Shown here one piece after another: positions 36,824 through 45,860 of a stretch of 64,000 nucleotides of DNA. Numbering within the stretch: the stretch's first letter is position 1; every line of letters starts with the position of its first letter. The translations under genes were made by a program, and so were the position numbers. Origin of the DNA: Desmodesmus armatus (lineage: Eukaryota; Chlorophyta; Chlorophyceae; Sphaeropleales; Scenedesmaceae); NCBI GenBank assembly GCA_007449985.2, contig VIIQ02000096.1, positions 124,001-188,000 of the forward strand, read 5' to 3'. The notes under the pieces were generated by a model. It did no database searches. It worked only from the letters and a program-made list of their open reading frames with translations, and was not told the origin of the DNA.

Positions 36824-37203
36824 GTTGAGCAGCAATGGGTGTTCAGTGGTCCTGGTGTGGGCGGGGGTGCTGCTGCCGGCACTGCTCCCTGTGGGCCGCA
36901 GCTTTCAAGCAACCAGAGAACGTTCAGGGATACAAACAAACGTTTGAGCGGGACAGGAGGCTTTGTGGTTGCGTGCGTCCGTTGTTTCCCGAGACAGTCG
37001 GACGGCTGGACGTCTGTTTGCGCGCGTGGGTGCCTCCGAAAGCTCAAGATCGTTGTGCTGAGCTACGTGGAGTGTGTAAGCTGGCTTGCTGGCTACTCAA
37101 CAACATAACAATGACTGTCACAGGCCGTTGTGGCGCAGCCAGAGAGCAGAAAGCCTTCTCGGCCGGCTTCAGAGCTTTATGCATTCTCAACAACGCAGCA
37201 ACC
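36824..37203. promoter_or_regulatory. Divergent promoter region, bS21-like / bS6
   Basis: 380 bp between the two opposite start codons of two organellar small-subunit ribosomal protein genes. Both promoters and 5' UTRs must be here. No recognisable core element was found by eye. Confidence 0.55.
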
Positions 37204-37890
37204 ATGCCTGTCTACGAGCTCCTGTGCCTGTGCCGGCCACTGCTGCAAAGGGATGAGCTGCAGCGAATGATTCAGAAAGTAGGCGGCATGGTGTATACCA
37301 AGGGCGGTGTTGTGACCAATGTGGTCTCCTATGGCAAGCAACCGCTGGCTTACAAGATCAGGGGCGTGCAGGGCAAGTTCGATGAGGTGAGCTGCTGTCA
37401 GATCAAGCTGCCTCAGTCGCCACCTTAAGCTGCTGCTGGACCGCCGCTGCTGCGCATTGTTTTCAGTCGTTGCGTAAATTCATGTTGAATGGATGCACGG
37501 GTCCTGCGGTGTGTGCGCCGCGACAGCGGCTGCTGCTACTGCTGTTGGCTTGCTGCTGCTTGTGCCAGTTGTGTTGCATGTTGCCAACACTTCAGCAAGG
37601 ATAGGGCACTTTGCATCTCCACCGTCCTATTGGTTTGGTGGCACCTGAACGTTCCTCAATGCTGCTGGCTGCTGTATCTGTCATGCTCGCAGGCCCACAT
37701 TTGGCAACTTGACTTCGCCCTCAGTCCAGAAGCCCTCCGCGAACTCAACACCCAAATGCGCATCGATGAAGACGTCCTGCGTTACGTCGTTGTCAAGCGG
37801 GGCCTGCCGAAGCTGCCTACTCCCCGCCAGCTGTACCACAGGTTGTCAGAGCATGCTGACATCCTACGACCCCCAAGCCACTCCAACTGA
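37204..37890 (+). CDS. Organellar ribosomal protein bS6, 126 residues
   Basis: Small-subunit platform protein. Exons 37204-37386 and 37693-37890 joined in phase 0. MPVYELLCLCRPLLQRDEL is the typical first strand and helix of bS6. GGMVYTKGGVVTNVVSYGKQ then PLAYKIRGVQGKFDE matches the conserved G-x-R-x-L-x-Y-x-I region with Lys for Arg. HIWQLDFALSPEALRELNTQ and DEDVLRYVVVKRG match strand 3, helix 2 and strand 4. The length equals mitochondrial bS6 (human MRPS6, 125 residues). There is no long transit peptide, which also fits the mitochondrial form, where the mature N-terminus is used. The start at 37204 was chosen because family alignment begins at MPVYEL, although the frame stays open upstream. 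The 3' UTR probably contains an intron (see finding). Confidence 0.87.
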
Positions 37891-38190
37891 CCTACCGAGC
37901 AACCATGTGACCATCTGATGAATTGACTACTGGGACAAGCCGTGACATATATGAAGCCTGCATCTGCTGACATGCAAGGTAAGCCTGTTGGTGGGGTTAG
38001 TTTGGGGTGCAGGGCATGGGCTGGGGAGCCTGGAAGTCTGGGAGTGCTGGACTGACTTTGAGTGGCGTGTGTGGCTGGTTGTGGCGTGTGGTTGGATGCG
38101 GGAGACACCTCATGGAGTTTGTGTGTGTGTTGGCTTTGAGGTTTGCGTGTGGTCTGCTGGTGTGAGAGCTTGTGAGGGATGTTAAAACCG

Positions 38191-38620
38191 TTATCCCTGG
38201 CCTAGGCAACCAAGGCCGGTTGCTGCTGAGGACTGATATTAGCTCTAGCTGACACAAGCTTCTCACCCAGTGCTAGCTGCTGCATGTCTAATGTTCTGTG
38301 CAACCACATTGTCTCGATGTTTGGCTCAACAGGTTGCTCCTTGCTGTGGTGTGGTGTGGTCCTGCATCATGATGTCATCCCTGTGTGTTTTTTAGTGTGC
38401 TGACCCGTGGTTGATGACCAACATTAGTTATCCCTGTCTGACGCAGCCAAGGCCGGCTGTTTGTCTGAGGAGAGCAATAAATGCATCTGACACACTGTCT
38501 GTTGATGTTTTATGTTACTGGTTGCACCAGACAAAGTTTCTTTTGTGTGGTGTGGTTTTCTGGTGTTGTGATGTGTGTGCTGTCACCTTTTGTGCGTACA
38601 TGATGTCACCCACGTTGTCA
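38191..38620. repeat. Imperfect duplicated segment of about 200 bp in the bS6 3' region
   Basis: GTTATCCCTG through AACCAAGGCCGG at about 38191-38230 recurs as GTTATCCCTG through AGCCAAGGCCGG at about 38429-38460. Both are followed by CTGAGGA, GCTGACACA or CTGACACA, a GATGTTT segment and a GGTGTGGT segment. The two halves are diverged. The stretch lies within the putative 3' UTR intron of bS6. Confidence 0.55.
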
Positions 38621-39285
38621 TGATGAACTGGAAAATTCAAGCTCAACAGATCTGCAGGCCTCACAAAGTGGGGCCGGAGACGACATCTTCTCCGCTGTTC
38701 TGAACAACAACCTTCTGGGTCTGTGTGTTTTGTGCTCGTGGAGTGTGGTAGTGGACCTGATGTGCTGTTGTTTTGTTCGTGGGCAGGTTGCTTGCATGCA
38801 TTATGACTCTAGGTGCTTGCATGTGCATCAATGGGCTTGTGTGTGGCTGATGATATCCAAACTCACAATTGGATTCCCTCTGATTTTTTGATGATACGAG
38901 TCACACCTGACACGCACACCCCTTGCAACAAGCACTGACTCCTTGTCCGTTGTTTTTGTGTGCTGTTACCACCCTGCAGGAGTATCAAGCTCCAGCCATC
39001 AAGCTGCCTGACCACCTGACCTTTCAACCACAGTCACCCACGACAAGCAACTGGTGTGGCCAGACTCCTTTCTGGCATTAGGCCAGCACCTCCCTCAGCT
39101 GTGTAGACTAGTCATTGTCAGGGAGGGACGCCCCTGTGTGCCAGCATGCAGCTCCTGCGCGGGTTTGGGCGCGTGTGTTTGGTTCCGGTTGAGACTTCAG
39201 CACATTAGTTTGCAAGCACACTCGCTGCTCCGGGTCGGCTTGATGGAGTCTCAACAGCTCCTCACCTGCCCATGCTGCTGCTGGC

Positions 39286-39290
39286 TGTAA
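39286..39290 (+). terminator. Candidate poly(A) signal TGTAA for bS6
   Basis: TGTAA about 310 nt past a good acceptor at 38980. With the proposed 3' UTR intron (37979-38979) removed it lies about 400 nt from the stop codon. Confidence 0.35.
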
Positions 39291-40488
39291 TGGCCTGACC
39301 CGACCCAGCTGTTGCTGCGGTTGCGGCTGTGGGTGGGACAGCTGTTGCTGCTGGATGTTGCGGTGTTGACGTTGCTTGTGAAGTGTCATGGTGTTGCATC
39401 ACCACACTGAGCAAAGTTGTTGGGACATTGACGCAATGCAGCTGCTGCAAGATGCAGCTGCAACAGGGTTGGGTTTGTATAGTATTCAGCTAGGTGAAGG
39501 CTGCAAAGCTTGCACTGTGTTGTACAGCAGAGACTTGTTCGACTGCAGGTTTGTTCAGCTGTGCTGAATGTGGGGTACCCCTCGGTATGCTGAATACCTG
39601 TAGCATGCCTCGCACCTCCCACTGCGGCTACATGGGCTTGATGCTGCGCATGTTTCAGCAGTGTAAGGGGTTGTTGCTTGCTGGCCTGCCAGCTGTTGTG
39701 GCCACTCCGGCTTAGCAGGTGGTAACATGATCACCTGACACCACAATGGGAGCTGGGTGCATAGCTTGTTTACTGGATTGGTTGATGGCAGCAGCTGTCA
39801 AACCAAGGCAGGAAGGCAAGGAAGGAAATGACAGTGAGACCCCTGTGGCATGCCAGCGTCCGTGAAGGGTTTGCAAACAGCTTTTCACCCGAATTTGGAA
39901 GGATTTAGCGTGGTCTATAGAGACACAGAAAGGACAGGGCAGAGAGTTTCATCCAGCAGGTGAAGATGGCTACACAGCAAGTTAACTGCAGGACTTGTGC
40001 GCAGGGATGTGTCAAACGAAAATGACATCATCCTGGGTTCAGCCTCTGCGATCTTACTACAACATCATCCTGGGTTGTCACTTGTGGCATTGTGCTGGCC
40101 GCAGCTTCACAGTAGGGTGTTATGCTGGCCAGTGGCTGTTGAAATCGCTGGCAGTAGTGAGACCGCGGCACACCACGCAGACGCAACGTATGCCTCGCCT
40201 GGTCCAGCAAAAAAACTCATTCTTTTTTCTTGCTTGTTTCAAGTGGCCGTCTGAGCGCTGGGCACTGCGTTTGTCCATCGGGCGCGAACAGGCGCAAATT
40301 GCGGACGGGCTAGTTTGAAAGCCAGAAGCTGCAGCATGCAGTCAAAAGTGTTGTTTCTCAAGATAATCACACACATGTGTTTGTTTCTGAAACCAGTAGC
40401 GGGCCTGAACCCATCATCGCTCAGTTTTGCAACGTTGAGGTTGCATGTACAAGTACTACTAGCTAGCCGCTTGCAATAGACACGCATA

Positions 40489-41193
40489 ATGGCCCTAAGC
40501 CTTCTCAGCAGTCGCAGTCTGGCACATCTTGCATACTCAGCAGCACCCCGGTTATGCTGCTCAGCCCTCCCTCGTGTCAGGGCACTGTTTGTGGAAGCAC
40601 ATCGGGCTCGGTCAGCCAAAAACACACAGCTCAGCCCTGCAGCTCCATCAAAAGATGCTACCAAAACAGCACAGATTTGCACACATGCAGCTGCTCAGCC
40701 AGTTGGCTTACTGCACAACCCCAGCATCTATCCTGGGATCAACATCTTCAAGTTGCACACCTACAGTAGGATGGAAGAAGTGCTCCGTCCCCTACAGCAG
40801 CAGCTGGAAACGCCCAGCAGCAGCAGCTTGGACCATGACCACATAGGCGCTATGCCGCTGGAAGACGGCATCATCATCCTGATTGGCAAGCTGCTGAAAG
40901 GAGTGCAGCGGTGCATCGAGGGGTACGGCCCGTCAGATAATGCCAACAGCCACCCAGGGTGAGCAACTTCCACACTGCTTGATGCTTTGATATTTGCAAG
41001 GTGCATGGTCACACGAACCAGGTTGTTGTGACGAGGCAGTGTGCAACACAAGTGCAAGAAGTTTTTGGGCCGCTGGCTCGCTGTCTAGTGCTGGGGGTGG
41101 AGCTCTGTCTGCCCCAGTGCATGTACTGTTCTGTGCGGCCATCACAGTAACGGCAAGGTGCCGCTACGAGACTATATTAGACATGCTCGGCTA

Positions 41194-41224
<31 letters not shown>

Positions 41225-41887
41225 ACAGTCACAAACAACCTAAGTCAGTACCAAGCAGTTGACGCAGATGTTTGAGGCTCCATCACTGCCGTAAGTAGCC
41301 CCTGCGCACTTTGAGGGCACAGAGTCATCAACGTTCCCAACTGTGTCCTACAACCTCACTGAGTGAAGCCACCCTTTAGTTGAGCTCAATTGCTTTGCCT
41401 TCCCATGCTTGTACCCAGGCGGGCTGTCACACCCCATCACGCCATACTTGTGCTTGCCGGCCTGCTGCCTGTCCATTGCACACTGTTGCGCAGGTACTAC
41501 TTGGGGAACATCCAACAGTTGATAGATCATGCAAAGAAGCAGAAGGGCGGCAAGCTCACACCCGGTCAAGTAAGGACATGGCTTCTGGACCCCCAAAATG
41601 CCAACATTGTGAAAGCACACGGCATCGACCCAGAAGAGCTGGTCAAGTATGACATTGACCATGTGCTACCAGCAGCCAAAGGGGGCTTCAATCATCCCTG
41701 CAACTACTACCTCATGGTGAATGACATCAACAAGAGCTTCGGTGCAAAGCTTAACCTCACCAAGTGCCTGTACGTGGGCCTTGACGTCACCTGGGCCGTG
41801 TTGATGTTCCACGCAAAGCCGCTGCTGCCAGAAGACCAACTGGAGCTCATGGAAAGCCGATGGGACTGGCAGGCCCTGTTACAGTGA
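40489..41887 (+). CDS. HNH-nuclease-like protein, copy A, 287 residues
   Basis: Exons 40489-40958 and 41494-41887 joined in phase 2. The N-terminus MALSLLSSRSLAHLAYSAAP is an organelle presequence-like segment. After a low-complexity linker the second exon carries an HNH (beta-beta-alpha metal) motif: VKYDIDHVLPAAKGGFNHP then CNYYLMVNDINKSFG, with D-H, G-G, N and a second N in HNH spacing. Zinc-binding Cys pairs found in some HNH proteins are absent. The upstream helix YYLGNIQQLIDHAKKQKGG and ELVKY are shared with copy B. HNH domains cut or nick DNA or RNA. Here an organellar nuclease is inferred, unproven. It is not recognisable as an intron-borne homing endonuclease. The gene is nuclear and spliced. 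Confidence 0.7.
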
Positions 41888-42005
41888 GGGCTGATACCAG
41901 GCTAGTACTGTTGTTGTCTACATCGCAATATTAGCAATCAGTTTGCAGCACAGTGCAGTGCAGTGTGGCCACTGCCGACTGCATCTTGTCACAAGCACCA
42001 GCTCC

Positions 42006-42084
42006 TGTAGCGGGAATGCTGCATATGGCTGCCTGAATCGATCCTTGAGCATCACAGTGCACACTTTTATATGCTCCTGTTACA
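42006..42084. repeat. Left terminal repeat of the TRIM
   Basis: 79 bp, TG...CA ends, nearly identical to the right repeat apart from a 7-bp gap and a few substitutions. Confidence 0.85.
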
Positions 42085-42199
42085 CTGGTAGCGGAGTTGG
42101 TTAGGTGGCCGCCTCCGGGTGTGGAGGTCTCGGTACCCTAGGGAGTTTGCGCATCGCCCATTTCGTCGGGGATGATTGCACTCTTTAGGGGGGGAGGTA

Positions 42200-42285
42200 T
42201 GTAGCGGGAATGCTGCATATGGCCTGCATATGCCTGAATCGATCCTTGAGCATCGCAGTGCACACTTTTATATGCTCCTGTTACA
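42200..42285. repeat. Right terminal repeat of the TRIM
   Basis: 86 bp, TG...CA ends. A short GCCTGCATAT duplication accounts for the extra length compared with the left repeat. Confidence 0.85.
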
Positions 42286-43900
42286 GCTCCAGTGAGCTGT
42301 GTGCACAGCCATTTCATGCCGGCAGTATTCAAGCTGCTGGCCAGCAAGATATGCATGACTCATCAGCATCAAGCATGATGTACACAGATCAATAAGCCAT
42401 CAAGTGCAGATATGCACTTCAGCAGGCCTGTGCCTGCCAACAATAAGCAGCCCCCATGTTTGCTGCATGTCAGCTGGGGCAAAGCATTTGCAGACCTGCC
42501 ATGCATCATTCCTTTGTTCTTCTTGCATCACTCTGTTTTCCTTCCTTCGTTCGTGCCTTCCTTCTCATTTGTGGCTTTGCACTGCATGCTTGTGGTGTTG
42601 AGAGCACCAAGCAACTCATAAATGGTGGCCAGCTGTGAGCTACAACAGCTTGCAGCAGCCCTCAGCCGTACGGCCACCAGATTGGCTGCAGCGGCACCAA
42701 CGATGTGTGTCCTGTGTCTATGCCCTGCAGCAAGTGTCTGTGCACTTGCTGGCACGTCTGCCGTTGCTCTTGTACACTGTGTGACTGCCCCTGTGACACA
42801 TTCCTTTTTCTGGCATCTCTTGCACCAGCAATAAACAGACAGTGCTCTTGCCTGGGGCCTCTTGTGTATTTGTCACGATGCTGTGGCTGCCAAAGTAGAT
42901 GTCTGCAGTGCATGACACAAGCGCTTGTGTCCGCTAGCGGCTTGGTGCACAGGGTGCCGGCTGCCGGTACTGTGTGCATGCCATCCTGCATCGTGGCCAT
43001 GACGAAGGTTAGCTTGTGGGTGACATCATGCACTGATACAGACAGATTTTTTAGCATGCATGGTTCAGCAGCCTGCCACGTGGGTTATGCCACACCAGCA
43101 GCACTAGCCTCAACGGTTGTAGACTGCTCAGCAAGATATTAGCTGTGCTGACCTGCAGGTCCAGCTGACAGGCGTGCTGCCTGCAGCCTGTCAAGGGCCA
43201 TACATTGATCGCCGCGGTCACCGAGTCACAGAGCGGCACTGTGGTGGTGATCTGAGTGTGTGTTGGCATACAGTAGTCCTGCAGTGACTGTTCTTGCACA
43301 GCCAACTTGTAGGCTTGATTGAATCAGCATGTGTATGCTCAGCAGCAACCCTTCGGCTCCTGTGAGCTTTGAGTGGAAGTATTTTGAGTGTCATCACATC
43401 ACAGCAAGCATTCCTTGCCCAGCTGGTTCATTTTGACTCATGTCACATGAGTCATACCAAGTTTGTCATGCTGCCCATGTGCAGCTGCATACCTCATCAC
43501 TTGCACAGGCATCTGTTGCAGCCCAGTGTGCTGCTGTTCCCTGAGAGCATTCTGCATCCCAGCTGACCTTGAATGACTTGTTGTGTTGACTATCATCGTT
43601 TCCTTCCCTTTGTGCTGTCATAAAGTGTTTGCGCCGCCGTGGCTTGCTGCGGCTAATGCCCTCAGCCTTAGCAGTGTATGCCGGTGCATGCAAGTTGCAT
43701 GCATGCATGCAATTGCAAGCAGTGCACGCAGATTGCGTGCAGCGAGCTGTTGCATTGCGTCAGACATATCAAGCTGTCCATCAGCTAAGCCTCACCGGAC
43801 CTACCTGGCTGAGGCTCAGCCGCTCAACAGTGAGCAGGCGGTCTGCTCGTGCTGCATTCTCTGCTGCCATGGTGCTACCACTGGCAGCAAGCTGGTGACA

Positions 43901-45752
43901 TCCGGCCGCCGGTGCATTGGTGCAGTAATGACCTGGGGTCTCAGTGCACAAAGGGATTTCTGTTTGCGCTCTGCCGCAAGTGTCTGTGCACTTGGCGGCG
44001 TGTTGTGGCTTGCACCCTGGTGCCTTATTTTCTTTTTGTCAAAAACAACTGAGGTCGAGTAACTTACGATATGATATCGCAGACCACCACATGTAGCTGG
44101 CTGCAATGCATAGGTTGTTGCTACTAGTTGACGGTGTGTTGTAGCTGGCATCACCTCGCCATGAGGGTTGACCGTCGAATGATAGTCAGGCAGGACTTGT
44201 GTGCTGCATTTTGTGTGCTGCATTCTGTGTTGCCCATATGAAGCCAGCTTCTTTGCTGGCAGTGCGTTGGCACAGGGTTGCTGTCGGCATGTACTTTGGG
44301 GTACTACCATCAGTATCAGATAGTAACCATCAGCGCTGCTGGCAGCCAGACACACTTTTGATAAGCGTGTGTGCAAGAGTGCGTGTGCAGCTTACAGCAG
44401 GCTGCCAGCGTTGGGCAACGATCTTGCTGTTGCACTTGTTTACTGCTGAGGAAGGCACGCACAGGAGCATTATGGCTCTCTTGTTTGATGGACAATGGTA
44501 TTACCTGAGCCAGCATCACAAATGCTGTTGCCTGATGCATACAGCCCTGGGTTTGCACACCCAGGAACCCTTTGAATGTGAATGGAGAGGGTCACCCGTG
44601 ACGGCGAGGGCTGTATGGGACCGTTATGGTAGTACTAACACGTTAGAACTGCATGTGAATTCGTGAGCTGCGCAAGTGTGTGGGGTGCCGCCTAGTGTGG
44701 TCATTGCCGCGTATGGCCCCACCACCTGCCATGGCCTTTGCTGCATGGATATGATGCTGCCCAATTTCCAGCAGCTGTTTCAGGTCAGGTGGATTGCCGG
44801 TCTGCAAGCTCAGGTCACCTCTCAGCTGCATCGATTTGCAACATGATTATATCCGGTTCTGATGTTCTCTGCAACTTCGACACCTGGCAACCTTGACACC
44901 TGACACAAGAATGGGTCCTGTGTGCTCAGCTGTCTTGGCTGGTTGATGTAGTCACAAGCTGTCAGCAGAGACACCTACGCCACTTCAAGTGTCCATGGAA
45001 GCCTCGCGCACAGCCTTTTCCAGTTATCTTGAAGAACCCACTGTCCCAGAACCAGTTCTTCCACACGCCCAGGTCTCACTTTGACAAGAAATCACAACAG
45101 ACCGTCACTGCTGACAAGCATACCCCAAAAACAGCACATACAACACATACAACACATACACCACATGAGATACAATGGAACGTGGGCGGGTGAGAGCAGC
45201 AACAGCAAGGCACTGTGATAGCCTGGCAGTATTGACTATCCAGCACAGACCATTGCACATGTGACTATCCTCTCTCTTTGTTCTTTCACTTCCTCAATAT
45301 CTCACTTGATCGGGTCACGTGTGCAACAGCTGCAATTGTTTGAAACAGGTGCCAGTCACACAAGGTCACACGTTGGAGAAGGGCCGGCAACAGGGTGTCA
45401 TAAGCCAGCACTGGAGCAGGGGTCGACCCCCCTCTCCTTTGCTGTGCTGACATCTTGTTGCTGCGCTGTTCTGCAGGTATGTTCCTTGTGCTTTTGCAGG
45501 CAGAGTCTTGCTATTGTTGACATCAGCCCAGCCCAGCAGGAGGAACAGCCAGCTTGACCCAGCACTGATGATCACAGTGGAGCTTTGATGCAACATCCAG
45601 CCCAGCAGGAGGGCAGCAACTGGCCAGGCACCTTCAGGTCACAGTGAGCCAACTTGGCAAGGGTTTGGGGGCCCGGGCTTCGGGGCCCCGAAGCTCGTCT
45701 AGCTTCAGCTGCACATGCATATGCATCACTACCTACTTCTTTTCGTTGACAG
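43901..45752. other. Spacer between duplicated segments, no gene assembled
   Basis: About 1.85 kb. The open frames (for example 44199-44666) lack motifs and splice-consistent partners. CAGCAAGTGTCTGTGCACTTG-like sequence at about 43975 resembles stretches near 42727 and 48140, so parts of the spacer share the local repeat family. Confidence 0.45.
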
Positions 45753-45860
45753 ACACAGCAGCTTCAGCCTCTGCGATCTTATTACAACGCCCAGGTCAAC
45801 TTGAACAGGAAGGAGTTGGGTGTTGTCCAATACATCCAGGCGCATCCTGGCTATAGTTGA
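45753..45860 (+). other. Orphan terminal exon candidate
   Basis: A pyrimidine-rich acceptor (TTCTTTTCGTTGACAG) is followed by 36 codons ending in TGA: QQLQPLRSYYNAQVNLN then RKELGVVQYIQAHPGYS. Copy A retains only the start of it near 40043 (QPLRSYYN), then diverges. No upstream exons could be attached. It may be the 3' exon of a gene partly lost in the duplication. Confidence 0.3.

Larger units (their letters stand above)
42001..42290. mobile_element. Miniature LTR retrotransposon-like element (TRIM), complete, with 5-bp target duplication
   Basis: The LTR-like repeats are 42006-42084 (79 bp) and 42200-42285 (86 bp). Both begin TGTAGCGGGAATG and end TGCTCCTGTTACA, so they have TG...CA termini. 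One base after the left repeat comes TGGTAGCGGAG (42086-42096), a primer-binding-site-like TGG-led sequence. Just before the right repeat is the polypurine tract AGGGGGGGAGG (about 42188-42198). The internal region is 115 bp with no coding capacity. The element is flanked by GCTCC at 42001-42005 and 42286-42290. The paralogous segment shows the unoccupied site with a single GCTCC at 47680-47684. The right repeat has a small internal duplication. Non-autonomous by size, it must use proteins from elsewhere. Confidence 0.85.
40030..43900 (+). repeat. Segmental duplication, copy A (HNH-A and flanks)
   Basis: Similarity to 45770-49360 runs in the same orientation from the 5' flank (CAGCCTCTGCGATCTTA, GGCCAGTGGCTGTTGAA) through the HNH-like gene and more than 2 kb of 3' flank (GCACTGTGGTGGTGATCTGA, CTCCTGTGAGCTTTGAG, CCTGAGAGCATTCTGCA). 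Copies are clearly diverged and interrupted by indels. One of these is the TRIM insertion present only in copy A. Confidence 0.75.

Noticed and set aside
41198..41225. A CAG run read as a CRISPR-like or satellite array
   Set aside because: It is a simple trinucleotide microsatellite in an intron, with no spacer structure.
42086..42150. A functional tRNA gene
   Set aside because: The A-box matches, but the B-box is poor, no acceptor stem pairs around it, and it lies inside the TRIM.
44199..44666. A 155-codon plus-strand frame between the HNH copies
   Set aside because: Cys/His-rich with no motif, no splice partners and no counterpart frame in the other duplicated copy.
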